A DNA stretch of 48,926 nucleotides from Amphimedon queenslandica (GCF_000090795.2 NW_003546371.1:38916-87841), one strand, 5' to 3'. Shown: positions 31,481 to 43,684, counted from the first letter of the stretch. Numbers and translations: made by a program. The notes: generated by a model from the letters alone, not told the origin.

Positions 31481-31839
31481 TAATACTATGTTTACACTGA
31501 CACGTTTTGGACTGCACCCCGCTCTGGACCAATCCCACAATTATTTTGGAACCGTTTCCACTGTAGCTAAGGTGTGGTTGATTGAGCGTGCCATTTTGTA
31601 TGGACAAAATGGATTCCAGTGTGGAATTTTTTTGCAGGCCATTTCTTCAGCAAAGAAACACCAAAAATATGGATGGAACTGCAGAAAGTGAATTAAAGAC
31701 GTAAGAAACAGATAACCACGTGTTTAGATATATTATAGAAGACAGGCCAGAAAAAGAATGATATATGTAGCTATGGTCATGCTCTCTGTACTTGCTCCAC
31801 TCCCTTGTCGACCTAGAGCATGTTGGACAGTTATGAGGT

Positions 31840-32914
31840 TTGTTTACTTTAATCTTAGCAAAATATAAAGGTATTCTTTTTAGATCCAGGCATTGGTGGG
31901 AATGTATAGTGCTACAAAACTTCACTAATGAGGACTGGGTTGAGAACTTTAGAATCAGTAAACTTACTTTCATGTTCTTGTGTCAGCACCTAAGGAGAGT
32001 ATTGAACAGAAAAATACTCACTAGAGAGACAGTATTTCTGTTCCTCAACGTATCGGAGTGACATTGTGGTATCTTGCCACATGTACAGAATATCGTACCA
32101 TTGGGCATTTATTTGGGATAGCATGGTCTATAGTATGTCTTATAATTCATGATACATGTCAAGCTATTGTTAATGTACTTCTCAAGAAATACATTAAATT
32201 TCCAAAAGGACAACGGTTGCGTGATGTTGTCAATGGTTTTAAGACCAAGTGGGGTATGATACAGTGTTGTGGTGTTATTGATAGAACTCATATACCTGTA
32301 ACACCACCTTCCTTAGAACATACAGATTACTTTAATAGAAAAGGATGGTACTCTATCATTTTACAAGGTGTTGTCGATCATAATTATTTGTTTGAAGACA
32401 TATATGTGGGATGGCCAGGAAGTGTTCACGACGCTCGAGTATTGGCACATTCATCTATATATGCCAAGGCGTCTCATGGTGAAATACTACAAGAAGATAA
32501 ATTAACAATAAATGGTACTGACGTTCCCACTTTTTTGATTGGAGATTCTGCCTATCCTTTATTAACTTGGATTATGAAGCCATTTGCTCATAATATCTCA
32601 CTATTCAACAAAAGAACAATAACTATGCACTGTGTAGAGCTCGTATTGTAGTCGAAAATTGCTTTGGAAGGTTAAAGGCAAGGTGGCGTAGATTGCTCAA
32701 AAGAATTGATATGGATGTAGACAAAGTACCAAATATTATCACAGCTTGTTGCATATTACACAATCTTTGTGAGCTAAACAGGGAGCACTTTAATGAATTA
32801 AGGCTTGAAGAGGTTAACAACAGCAATCAACCAACATGTACACTATCTAATGTTACAAGTAATGATGCAAAGAACATCAGAAAAGCCCTAGTTTACTACT
32901 ATAACTCAAACTAA
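31840..32914 (+). pseudogene. Harbinger transposase (HARBI1-like, DDE_4), frameshifted
   Basis: Three consecutive frames (31840-32061, 32058-32651, 32693-32914) give one protein. The N-terminal helical region has ISKLTFMFLCQHLRRVL. The catalytic core has the first Asp in CGVIDRTHIPV (usual Gly replaced by Arg), the second in GWPGSVHDARVLAHS, LIGDSAYPLL, and a Glu in RIVVENCFGRLKARWRRL. The C-terminal ITACCILHNLCE matches the family. Frame breaks lie near 32060 and 32645. HARBI1-type transposases need the partner Myb-like protein for nuclear import and end binding. Confidence 0.92.
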
Positions 32915-33040
32915 AAGAAGTATTATTGAAACAATCATACATTTACATAATGTGTAACCAATGTAAATTAGTGTAAATATAGTACAATGTTGGTTTGTCA
33001 AGTTTATTATAATGTTTACCAAGATTATTAGGTTTAATTA

Positions 33041-33870
33041 TTAGTTTTCAAACATGTCGCATGAATTTTGATGCCAATCAAACATACTGCTACTGCTTGA
33101 AGGTATACTACCCCTTTGCGCATTAACAGAATCAAACCCATAAAACTGTTGGGGTGGAGACTGAATTTGACGGCGTGAACTGCACAATATCTGCATCATT
33201 TTCAATTGAAATTCTTGCTCTTCCTTTCTTTTGCGATCTCTTTCCCACATTTCCTTTAAGCGTGCCTCTTCCATTTTCATTACTTCATCAAACTTTAGCC
33301 TTTTCTCTTCAATGCTACAAAACATTTTGTCACTTGCTTTCTGTAACTGTACCATTTTGTCAATAATACCAGTTATTTTGTATACTTTTTCAATCTTTCT
33401 TGGTCGTTTCCTCTTGTTAGTGGCATCTGAATCCGTACAACTGGTAATACTTGTATCATTTTGCTTGGATTCATCTTTCACAATTGACTGGCCCTCATTA
33501 TGATCTTGGGTATTGTCGCCCAATTCAATATCTTGATCTTGTTCATCATCAGCTAAGGTATCGACAACCATATAAGGCATTGTAGCTGGCTTGTTTCTAA
33601 GGATTTTATTTAATTTATTGAAATATTTGCCTGACTTTCTATCAGTCCCAGTTGGGGTATTACTATCTTTTATCTTCTTATACTCACTCTTTAACTTCTT
33701 AATTTTGTCTCGACACTATGTACCTGATTTTTCAAAGCCAAATTTCTTCATCTCTTCAGATATCTTTTCATATATGTGCTTGTCCTCCTGCAACCTTCTA
33801 GCTCTTCCTGTACTTTGCTTTCACTCCACAGATCAATCAGCTTCACAATCTCCTCATCTCTCCCTGCCAT
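33041..33870 (-). pseudogene. Harbinger Myb/SANT-like DNA-binding partner
   Basis: Starting from ATG at 33870 (MAGRDEEIVKLIDLWSESKV) the first part is a Myb/SANT-like domain of the Myb_DNA-bind_4 type; CRDKIKKLKSEYKKIKD (about 33660-33720) is its third helix. Two or more frame breaks disrupt the first 280 bp. The frame 33041-33580 is then open for 179 codons: an acidic linker, a basic KRKRPRK (possible nuclear signal), a Glu/Lys/Arg-rich helix likely to be coiled (about residues 90-130) and a Gln/Ser-rich tail. In the superfamily this protein recruits the transposase to the transposon ends. Confidence 0.82.
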
Positions 33871-34103
33871 TTTATCTAATCTGTAATGGGTTAAATTAGG
33901 GGTTAAATATTCATCATTACCCGCACCGACCTGCTTCTGTGTTCACACTTCAGCTTGGATCGAGCAAACACGCTCCGACCCAGCAGTCATAGATGGTCTG
34001 ACTCGGCACTCTTGGGCCCAGTACAGTACTTGTTTACATTAATTCCTTTACAGGTGTGACTCGGTCTATACCGGGTCAATGTGCCAGTGTAAACGTAGTA
34101 TAA

Positions 34104-34386
34104 GTAACAGCGCCTTCATCACCAGAAAACACTAAAAGGAAAAAAATTATGAAAATGAAAGTAGCATAATGTGAGGAAGTACTGCGAAGGAAATCAGTCT
34201 TTGTATAAAGCAACTTAGAGAACGTGAAGGACAGAGTTCAAATACCAAATAGCGAGATATTTTTGTGGAGTCTTATTTTTGTGTTTCTTTGTGTCCAAGA
34301 CACTTTCACAAAAATTTCACTCAAAAAAGTCAGCAATGATCCGGCATAGGCGTGTCCTGTTGCAGTATTGCTCCTCATGCTATGAA
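34104..34386. other. Flank between Harbinger and pogo-like element
   Basis: No gene seen. It was joined to the sequence left of 31481 before the Harbinger inserted. Confidence 0.4.
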
Positions 34387-34746
34387 ATGGAGAAATACTT
34401 CAAGCCGCTTCCTAAAAAAGCTTCCTTCGATGAAAGTACACTTGGCTTACCTTCAAAAACAATTAAAGCTGTCGAGAGAGAGGTTGCGAAAGCTCACCAG
34501 ACTAAAGCTAGAGTCTCTTATGATACGCTTCCATTGAAAGGAAGACTGAGATCGTCAACTATGCTGTTCGTAATGGCTGATGTATGCAAGTTTGAAGGAT
34601 CATACTTAATGCACCTAAGAACTGGGCAAATACTGTGAGAGACTGGAAGGATATGTATATTAGAGAATTGAATGGAAAAAATGAACCTTAAAGGTGACGA
34701 AAATGACCTATTGATACCGCAGAAAAAAAAAGAGGAAAGCCGTTAC

Positions 34747-37631
34747 CATAGGCGGCTGCAGAATTTTGAAACCCACTGGGGTCATTAATATTCATATTAA
34801 TGTGGGCGTGGTTAATTAAAAATAATTGATTGGGTGTGGTCAATTAAGTTAATTAATTGACTTTATTATTCTTAATAATCATTATCACACCTATCTATCT
34901 AAAACAAAACAATCCTACTATTGTTGTGGCTTTGGGCAAAAGAGAGCATTAACTCATCTAGTTCATTCCATAGCCGAGACGTGAGGTGCCTCTCTATGTA
35001 CAGAAGAGCCAGATTTGTGAGGCATTTTTGGCTCATTATTGATTGAAGATATGTTTTGAGTCTCCTGAGTAAAGATAAGCTTCTTTCTGCACTAGCACTA
35101 GTAACTCCAATTGTCATATCTATCTGGTAGCACTTTTTGATTGTTGGAAAACACTCAGGAACCTTTAAAAGATGGTGATATACACTGTGAAAAGAGATTG
35201 ACTGATCTTCTCCAGCGGCAGTCAATGATTGCGCTTCCTCTTGAAGAAAGGCCTTCACCGTTGAAACTTCCGCTGTTACTGCTGCTTCAGGGATAATGTA
35301 ATATGAAAGAAAAGGTTTGAGAGTCGAAAGATTTAGAAAGAGGTGAGAGTTAGGAATGAGTGCGTCTAGTGCCCTCATATGTGAAAGGTTGAGTTCACTA
35401 AACCTCGTATTCATCTCATGGACCATGGCATCAAGTGTGGTATTGTAAATATCAGTCTGACATTCTTCAATGTGTGTATCTGTGCTTCTCCCAACACTTG
35501 ACTCTACTACGGAAGTTTCACTTAGGTCATGAGGTAATTTATGATTACATCTGGTACTCAAAGGAGCTACAGGGACATCACACTTCTCTGCCAAAGCAAC
35601 AGCTTTCTCCAAAACCTTAGACCATTCTTCTTGTGACCTCAAGTTCATGAGGGTTGTTCTAATCTAGTGGCTTTGATGGAAGAAGCTGCTGCACTATAGC
35701 TGATCTGCTCCGACTGTAATAGAATTGAGAGGTTATTGGTAATGGCAAAGACATGATTGAAAAGAGCAAGTGACAGGAAGAAAGAAAATGATGCCACTTG
35801 ATAAAGTAAGCCTCTAGCGTTTATTGAGCGATCAGTACTGCTTTCTGATATTTCCTCTAGAGTATGAAGAAGTGGTAGAATTGTTGTGTTGGCATTTATA
35901 GAGGAAAATCGACAGGACCATCTGGTGTCACTGAGTTTCTTAAGTTGAATCTGTCTTGTGAACCCTAGCTCTTTCATGAATATGGCATGAGAAATAGATG
36001 ATGAAATGAATACGTACACACTCTCAAGTAGAGAAAAGAAGTAGGAAGCTTGAGAAACTGTGCAACAAGTATTGACAAGAACAAAATTGAGCTGGTGAGC
36101 GTGGCAGTGTATATAGATGGCAGAGGGGTTCATATCGGTTACTCTTGTTCTCACTCCAGTCAAACGGCTACTCATGACTGAGGCCCCGTCATAGCACTGA
36201 CTTACACAATTAGTCATATCGGCATCAATGTCTCTCAGTGCACTTGTAATATAAGTGAATATGGCCTCAGCATTCAATTCAGTACATTTTGTATAGGAAA
36301 CAAATCTCTCATACGTATTGCCATTAAAGATGTACCTAAGAACAAGAGACAGCTGCTCAAGACTTGCTGATATCCCTAGTTTCATCAGCAACGATGGTGA
36401 AGTAACGAGCAGTATGTAGCTCTTCTTTAATCTTCTTTCTCACTGACTCGGCAAGCCGAGCTATAATGCCATTGTGTATGTCATGTCCTAGCCACGTGGC
36501 ATTTTTTGGACCAGCTATCATCTTCTGTCGCACCATATCAATTGATCTACTGAGAAGTAACATAAGAGACATTAAATAACCTACATTGGTAGATGAATCA
36601 TCGGCATCCATGACTTCTCTATGCCCTTGTAGAGCTATACTTTACTGAAAACAAAAGAGAATGGCTGAAAATATGTTTTTAACATATAATCTGTTCTCTT
36701 CTATTGTAGCTAATCTACTCTTCTGAATCTGAACAGCTACAGAGTTGTTATTAGCTACTGTCAACTGATACTTCTTCTAGGAAAGAACTGCGTGCTGATG
36801 CTTAGAGCAGGAGCAATCATGTGAAGTTAGAGTACCACTTTTCCCTCTGGCATGTTTCCAGTCTCTAAATCCAGTAACAGTTAATGCCCAGTCTGTTCCG
36901 ATTCCAAAAAAGCAGCATGGAAAACAAAATACAGCATCTCTCTCTACTGAGTACTCTAACCAAGGAAAGGTATCATACCAACTCGCTTGAAAGCTTCTCT
37001 TTGAAGATCCATATTCTCAATGTCAGACGGTAGACTATGGGAGTGAGAATGGGATGGGTTAGATCCAAGCGTATGTTCTGAGACTGAAAGCGTTGGAACT
37101 TCAAATGAAACCAGTCTGAGTTTGAGCCTGAGATTCAAGTTCAGAGTTTGAAGTTGCTAGTACTGGCTGTGCAGGTTCATCAACTAAATAATTGCATTAT
37201 CATAATTCATTACTGTTATAGTAATATTATTCTGAGCTTACTAGTATCAATTGCAGTGCTATCATCATTATATATAGTCCCTTTATGTCTCTTTGACACA
37301 AACTGCATCAAAAAAGACTGGCGTTTAGACATTACAATGATTTTATTATATAGATTGAGAACAAATAGAACCACATGCACACTGCAGGAGGAGCTGTAAG
37401 GAGTTAACCTTATTGCTTGTTATTGTTATAAAGTAAACATTGGAGGAGCTGTAACAAGTGATTTTCATTGCAAACAGAATCATTGTCACAATAATTAAAT
37501 GTCCCCAGCCACAATAATTAAAATTTTAGGCATGTCCTGATGTGTAGGAATTATATAGGTGTGACAGGATGTGGTGTCTCAAAATCTACCTAGGCAAAGC
37601 ACAGGCTTGCCCGGGCCTACAGCCACTTATA
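34747..37631 (-). mobile_element. hAT transposon, 2,885 bp, with 8-bp TSD GCCGTTAC
   Basis: The left end is CATAGGCGGCTGCAG and the right end AGCCACTTATA; the outer 11 bp are inverted repeats with three mismatches. GCCGTTAC stands outside both ends (34739-34746 and 37632-37639) without change, so the insertion is fairly young or the site is lucky. Inside is a minus-strand hAT transposase. The two ends match those of the MITE at 4532-4818. Confidence 0.95.
34899..37138 (-). pseudogene. hAT transposase, TTF-type/ZMYM1-like (broken)
   Basis: Minus-strand pieces in order: a leader (36956-37138); a TTF-type zinc finger with FCFPCCFFG and GFRDWKHARGKSGTL (about 36810-36930); a block with ALQGHRE (about 36610-36640); the catalytic core with TIVADETRD (about 36365-36395); GASVMSSRLTGVR and HCHAHQLNFVL; then SDTRWSCR; and finally the hAT dimerisation domain with ASAERSLSLLRRLKTYL (about 35035-35090). 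Breaks: a frameshift near 36950, stops near 36779 and 36644, a frameshift near 36370 and another near 35650. The family makes 8-bp target duplications. The copy is inactive, although five single-site lesions are few for its length. Confidence 0.9.
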
Positions 37632-37740
37632 GCCGTTACAGATTGGTGAAGATTGATACAAGGACATAAGGATCTACATTACTGCCATACGAGCCAACAG
37701 AATCATAGTAAATACCACTATTGTTAAACTGTGATTTCAC

Positions 37741-39075
37741 TTTCTTGACATCCAATATTTGATGCTGTAATGCAATGATTATCTTTGCAGAGCGTCACCT
37801 GTATTATTACACTATCACTAATTTCAAATTTATAACTAGGTTTTGTTATTTCCAATGTTGACTTCAAGCCATTTATTTCGGGAAATCTTCTCCCTAATAG
37901 ACTATGGCCAGTAGTTTATCATTCAAGTTGCCACCACTTATAAAAAAGGAGAACAGTTGTCAAGTACTAAACAAATTGCATCATATTCAATCCATACAGT
38001 ATTTTCATTACTACTGTCAACTACCTTGGTTTGGACTGTGTCTGCATCAATATAATCCTCATTACTCTTACAATCATGTGACTTATTTACACCAGCTTCG
38101 CCTGGTTTGCCAGATGGCAATATTCTTTTTACTTTGTTAACTTCAATTTCACTGTCTGTGATAAAGGTTGTAACGAAGATAATCTCCAACCCTCCTGGTA
38201 CTAAGTCCCTGGAATATCTCCTGCTGCCTGTCACTGTGCAAATGATACAACCTCCTTGCCAAATAAAGGTAGAACAAATGGCACTGATTTTTTTGGAATA
38301 TGCTCAACTACATGTTTGTCAGCCACAGCATATGGGTCTTTAATATTTCCTCTTTCTCTTTCACAATCTAGTTCCTCATGTAGGACAGGTGTTCAGATTT
38401 TGTGGTAAACATGAAAACCTCGCACACAACTATGAATGCTCCACGACGCAATTTTTATTATTAACCAAATATGAATAATTAATTAAATTAATACAGCATG
38501 TAGTTGTCACAAAAATATAACATACAAAATTCTCAACCACTCCAAATTATGAAAATTTGACCCCACAAAAATATCCTGCTACATGATACAGCATGCCATA
38601 CCGTAGTTCCACTTATTTCAAATTTTTGCCATAATTCATTCTAAAAACATATTTTTAATCATTATTTTTGTTACACATGGTTCTAATTTCATCACTTACC
38701 TAAGTTCAGTATGAAAGAAGGATACTCTGAACAACCAGGTTAGTATATAGAGGTTTTGTGTATTAATGGATCTCTCCAAATTAAGCAAAATAATTTATTT
38801 ATGAGCTTCAGAGCTACCTTCCCTCTAAAATTCCTTTTTAAAAATTACCTATAAAAACTTGATGTGACGAATTTTTAGGAAAAAACAGTAATTGGTTATG
38901 GCAAATATGCGCTAACTTGCAAAATTGCATCTAAAAAAGAGAGGGGTTTGATAGATCATGCCCAAATAATTAGTTTTTAAACTTAAACTGAACTCTAGAG
39001 CTAACAATTGATGACATCAAAAGAATAATTACGAATTTGGGTGTAGTTTAAATTATAACCATTATAATTGGAAGG
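37741..39075. other. No confident gene; unassigned minus-strand reading
   Basis: A minus-strand frame at 37938-38234 (98 codons) and a neighbouring reading at about 38240-38340 (containing HIPKKSVPFVLPLFGKEVV) look protein-like but match nothing I can name; they may be a transposon remnant. 38350-39075 is AT-rich and shows no coding. Confidence 0.4.
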
Positions 39076-39145
39076 TGGCCATTTTGGACGGCAATATATT
39101 GTTCTCATGCTGGCCATTTTGGACGGCAATATATTGTTCTCATGC
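39076..39145. repeat. Perfect 35-bp tandem duplication
   Basis: 39076-39110 and 39111-39145 are identical (tggccattttggacggcaat and onward). It lies just before and into the start of the THAP domain. Confidence 0.97.
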
Positions 39146-41117
39146 TATGCTTATGGATGTACAATTAGGCATAGTACTTTTGATTTTCCAGTGACAAGGA
39201 AAGAAGATATTAGAGGATAAGACCTATCAGGAGACAAAATTGGACTCCATCAGAGTATTCTAGGCTGTGTAGTTCCCATTTCATTACAGGTGAAGCCAGT
39301 TCTAATGATGTGTGTAATTTATATATGTATTCATATTTATAGGGAACCATTCCAAGGATCCTTTGCACCCTGACTATGTTCCAAGTGTCTTCGTATTTTC
39401 TAAAATGAAATCAGGTAGTCCCTATCCATTTCATTGAGGTGTTCTAAGGTGAATGAACCAATTGCCATCTCCTAAAAAAGTTCAAAAATGGAATAGGTGA
39501 AGGAGCAATTTGGTTTTGAAGATATTTACATTTGTTATGCAGCACAGGTCAAATAATAACGGCAGCACCTATACATCAAGACAACAATCTAGCCTATGAC
39601 TATGAAGAATCCAGTGAAGAGTTTGACTATGATGACAAGGAAGAGGACAGCCTAGAGTATCACGATGACGAAGATGAAAATCACAATGACAATGAAGAAC
39701 CAGATTATGAGGATGACAACGCAGGAGAGGACAACTCATAGTTTTGCTATGATGATGGGGAAGATTATGATGATAACAATGGAGAATGAAGGAGAGGACA
39801 ACCTAGAATGTTTCTATGATGACGGTGAAGATTTTAAGGATGATGATAAAGAAGAGGGAAACCCAGAGTGTTACAATGACAACAGAGAAAGAAGACATCA
39901 TAGGGTATGACAAAGGAGGAGGAAAAAAATTTAGAGTTTGGAAATGTTGGACCACAGGAAATGACCAACTGTGATGAAAGATCCGAGTGGCATACTACAT
40001 GTAGTCATTGTGATGGTTTACGAATCATTGACATAGACTTGGAGTTAAAGTGCAAGGAGATTGAGCTTGGTGAATGTCAGATTGAGAATGAAGAAGTCAA
40101 GGAAACATTTATAAATATAGAGAGAAAGAGTCACTTTGTGATAGGATATGTGCATTAGAAGAAAGTGATATGTTGAAACCCAAGCTGTCTCAAAACCATT
40201 GGAAGCACTTCAGAACATGCGCACTAAAGGGCAACAACAAAGCTTTGAAATTTAAGCTATATCAAATTTGCTTTGCTGCAAGCACAATAAATGACAATGG
40301 CAGCAAAACCTGCCTTTCCACAGGTCTCGCTACATACCACTTGTTTTTCACTTTATTTCAACATGTAAAGCCATGCTTTAAGTCAACAATTACAAGACAT
40401 GAACTGATACATGAGTTATTTATGACACTAGTTAAGCTCCATCTTGGTGCCCCATATAAGGACTTGGCATATAGGCTGGATATAAATGAGAAATTTGTTA
40501 GTACCATATTTTGCAGATGAATAGTTGTGGAAGTACAGAATTGAATTTCCTTGTAGCTTAGCCTGAAAAGACATAACATGCCCATAATCATTCAGGAAAC
40601 ATTTTATTACAACAAGGTGCATTACAAATTGTTTTGAAATCTTTATTTAACATCCAACTTCCTTTGTGGCTAGGGCTGAACATATAGCCAGTACAAGAAG
40701 CAAAATACTGTGTAGGTTATGATTGCAGTCATACCAACTGGTTAAATTTGCTTCATTTCAGATACATGGGGAGGATATGTCTTTGATAAAATCTTGACAC
40801 AACAATCTTGCTGATTGTGGCTTTAATATTGTAGATCTTGCCTTGTTTGGTGCCAGGTTACAATTCCAGCATTCATAAAAGGAAGATAAAAACTATTGGC
40901 AAAGGAAGTAGAAACAACTAGACGTTTGGCACGTGTCTGGATTCATTGTGAAAGGAAGATTGGTCAATTACGTAAGAAGTACAAGATTTTGCAGCAAACA
41001 CTTCCTGTGAATATGACTAAACATGACAGTGACAGTAAAAAAAATTGTATAACAGATAGAACAGTGATTACCAGGGCTGCTTTATCTTACTTACCACCAT
41101 CTGTTGTCAACAAGTAA
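39125..41117 (+). pseudogene. THAP-domain transposase, ISL2EU-like (broken)
   Basis: The plus strand starts with a THAP zinc finger: CYAYGCTIRHSTFDFP (about 39136-39185), then RRQNWTPSEYSRLCSSHF (about 39230-39285). A 53-nt intron follows (39290-39342, gtgaag/ttatag), then DPLHPDYVPSVFVF. An Asp/Glu-rich linker follows (about 39580-39900), with a Cys pair in TTCSHCDGLR. A helix-turn-helix then reads LHLGAPYKDLAYRLDINEKF (about 40437-40497). The DDE core appears in fragments: CFEIFI and ARAEHI (about 40635-40690), LADCGFNIVDLALFG (about 40805-40850), and TTRRLARVWIHCERKIGQLR (40910-40970) with the catalytic Glu of the family in that segment. THAP plus HTH plus DDE_4 is the plan of ISL2EU (Harbinger-related) elements. 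There are many stops and frameshifts; no terminal repeats were defined. Confidence 0.8.
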
Positions 41118-41368
41118 TATTGATTGTTATTGTTGTTACTAAATTACATTACTTAATAATTATTATATTTTAAATAATACAATACAGTGACATTGCAACA
41201 GTTACGTAAGGATTATTAGAAAGAACTGAGAAATACCGTAAGTATAGAAATTATGATTTTTGCTGTTTTCATGGATGCCAGCTAACCACGAAAATTAATA
41301 TTTTAACCCTTTATAAACAAAACGCCCACACATCCAATTAATATTAATAACTTATAGTAAAAAATAAA
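41118..41368. other. Flank between THAP and pogo-like elements
   Basis: AT-rich, no open frame of note. It must contain the end of one element and the start of the next, but I could not place terminal repeats. Confidence 0.4.
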
Positions 41369-42748
41369 ATGGCACTGTACAAGTTCTTTAAGCGTGTGGA
41401 CAAGGACAAGATAGTGAAAGAACTCAAAGAAGACAAAACCAGAGGATGAATCCCAAGCAGCTGGTGTTGTAGAGAAACAAAGTAGAAAAAGAGGAGAGTA
41501 ACAGAAACTTTCATCTCAAGAAAAGGCTGTTGTAGGTCAATATGGCAGTGAGCATGGTGTGGCAGCTGCTGTGAGACAATTCAAGAGCCTGAATGTATAA
41601 GAAAGTAGTGTACGAGGTTGGAAGAATGCGTATCAATAGGAATTGAAGGAAACAAGTAAAGAAGCTAATCTATGTGAGCCTGTTGCTGTTCAAGCATTAC
41701 CTAGCAAGAAACGGGGTACACCACTTTTCTTGGGATAAAGTTAGATGAAAAAAAATAGAAGATATTGTGAATGAGAAAACACCAAGCAGGTGTTAGCAGT
41801 AGCATTGTGACTGGGTTATGCCAGCTGCTACTTCTAAAGCACAACAAAAGCCTGCTTAGTGATTTTGGTGGTCCAATTATACTAAACAAAGCTTGGGCAC
41901 ATTGTGTCCTTCGACTTACAAAACGTAGGGGGAATTCAATGTCAAGGCTTGCAGTTGATAACTTTGAAAATGTTAAAGATCAATATTTCACAAACATAAG
42001 CTCAGTTGTAAAAATGGAAGACATCCTAGATGCTTAGATCTTGAACTGGGATCAAACAGCCGAGAAAATTGTCCCATCAATAACGTGGACCATGGAAAGG
42101 CGTCGAACAAAATGAGTTAAGACAGCTGCATGTAATGACAAATGCCAAATAACAGCCATTTTTGCTTGTTCATTGCGAGGGGACTTCCTTCCTATTCAGC
42201 TGATATTTCAAGGCACTACTCAAAAGTCTTTACTAAACAGTATAGATTTTCCAGATGGGTGGCATCTGACTTACACAAACAATGATTGGAGTAATGAAAG
42301 TACAATGATAGACTACATGAAGTGCATCATATTGCCTTAAGTTAAAGAAACAAGTGAAACTCTTTGCCTCGCTTCCAGTCACCCAGCACTCGTTTTATTT
42401 GACTGTTTAAAAGGACAGTGTCAGGAGAGTGTGTTTAACCTGTTAAATGAGAATAACACTTTCCACATTTTGATACCACCCAACACAACTGATTGGCTAC
42501 AGCCTCTCAATTTGAGAGTTAATAAGCCGGCAAAAGATTTTGTCAAATCCCACTTTCAGAATTGGTATGCTAGTATTATATGCACTCAATTGGAAAGTGG
42601 AGAAGATGAACCAGCTGATATGTGTCTTTCCATAAAGAAGCCCTTAATGTCACTGTGGATCATTGAAATGTACAACTACTTTCAGTCCCACCCTGATATT
42701 GTTAAAAATGGTTTTCGTGCTGCTGGCATTACAGACATTATTATGTAA
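41369..42748 (+). pseudogene. Pogo-like transposase (DDE), second copy, broken
   Basis: Reading from ATG at 41369 (MALYKFFKRVDKDKIV), the frames give a helix-turn-helix with YGSEHGVAAAVRQFKSLNV (about 41540-41600), then KKRGTPLFLG (about 41708-41738). The DDE core follows: LNWDQTAEKIVP (about 42044-42080, first Asp), RGDFLPIQLIFQG (about 42175-42215), ALVLFDCLKGQ (about 42390-42418, second Asp but Asn replaced by Cys) and ILIPPNTTDWLQPLNL (about 42467-42515, third Asp). The frame 42431-42748 is open to the natural-looking end at TAA 42746-42748. About eight stops or shifts lie upstream. It is a full-length but dead pogo/Tigger-type transposase, related to the fragment at 34387. Confidence 0.85.
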
Positions 42749-42824
42749 TTATTAATAAGTCATGTAATTACTATGTATTAGATTAAAATGATTTAAGTAA
42801 TTAATGTTGCAATTGATTTCTTAA

Positions 42825-42848
42825 TTAGTAATGCGACAGCATTACTAA
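42825..42848. repeat. Perfect 10-bp hairpin
   Basis: TTAGTAATGC, loop GACA, GCATTACTAA, 77 bp after the pogo-like stop codon. It could be part of the transposon's 3' end. Confidence 0.8.
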
Positions 42849-43684
42849 GTAGGATTCACCCCACTTCAAAATGGCTGCTAGGACTTTTGCAGCCTTGCTA
42901 TACCGGAAGAACGAGCCCCAATGCTTACCAAACTTCATAGAGGACTTTATCTTGACCAAAGGACTCAATTGGTATCACTAGTATGGCTCTACACCTTGTC
43001 TGAGAGAAAAGTTTAAAATTTGGAATAACGCCATTTTGTTCAGTCACCGTTTTTTGTCTTCGACATCATCGAGTCCTGTCAATCCAGTTGTCGGTCGGTA
43101 TCTCAACTTTGCTTGGTGATAGAAGACTAATTCCTATATCATTCTACTCCAATAATGCACGCGCCAGTCCCTATTCCTTATGACAAATCTCCAACAAAAG
43201 AAAGGATTTGTACTGTCACTGCTGGATCAGGCCCATCTTAGTTGCATGCTGCCATTTTATTACTTAAAGAAGCATGTGCTCCAAAATTTGGGTGTCGTCG
43301 CGAATGCTCAGATCAGCAGTAGTCTCGCGTAGATAGCCCATCTCCACGTGCCTAAGGGATAATATGGCAAATTGACCAGTCTCCGCCCATTCTGTTTCAC
43401 CCAAAACTGGGTCAAACTTATTCTACTTCACCCAGAAATGGGTAAATTGTTGTAACTCTTGACTCTTCTCTTCTACTGCCTTCTGCTTAAGTGACAAAAA
43501 GCTAGAGGAACAGCTGTGACAAATAGCCCCTCCCTCCATGCCTACTGGAGGGTCTGGCAAATTGACCAGGCTCTGCCAATTCTGTTTCACCCAAAAATAG
43601 GTGAACCAATTTTTCTGCTCTACTTCACCCAGAAATGGGTGAATTGATGTTGTAATTCTCTATGCCCAATTAAAGGGCTACCAA
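42849..43684. repeat. Non-coding stretch with a duplicated palindrome-rich block
   Basis: No gene. A block of about 95 bp starting aaattgaccag at 43369 recurs at 43559. Each copy contains two short inverted repeats of the form TTCACCCA-NAAA-TGGGTGAA or near it. The rest shows no open frame I can assign. Confidence 0.7.

Larger units (their letters stand above)
31484..34100. mobile_element. PIF/Harbinger transposon, 2,617 bp, with TAA target duplications
   Basis: The left end reads TACTATGTTTACACTGACAC and the right end GTGCCAGTGTAAACGTAGTA, inverted repeats with two mismatches in 20 bp. TAA stands directly outside both ends (31481-31483 and 34101-34103), matching the 3-bp TWA target preference of PIF/Harbinger. 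Inside are the two genes expected of the superfamily: a DDE transposase on the plus strand and a Myb/SANT-like protein on the minus strand. Both have frameshifts. Confidence 0.95.
34387..37740 (+). pseudogene. Pogo-like transposase N-terminal part, split by a hAT element
   Basis: From ATG at 34387 the plus strand reads MEKYFKPLPKKASFDESTLG and an Arg/Lys-rich helix, like the start of pogo/Tigger-type transposases of sponges and cnidarians. After a frame break comes TVRDWKDMYIRELNG (about 34635-34680), the helix-turn-helix region, and then KKRGKPL at about 34722-34742. There the hAT element begins. The reading continues directly beyond the hAT at 37632 (IRIYITAIRANRIIVNTTIV, about 37660-37720), matching the next segment of the same family, and fades by 37740. 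The DDE core is missing. The exact join across the hAT, one target duplication removed, is strong support for both calls. Confidence 0.75.

Noticed and set aside
37938-38343. Minus-strand reading as a known transposase
   Set aside because: The text looks protein-like but lacks any motif that would assign it; left as unassigned.
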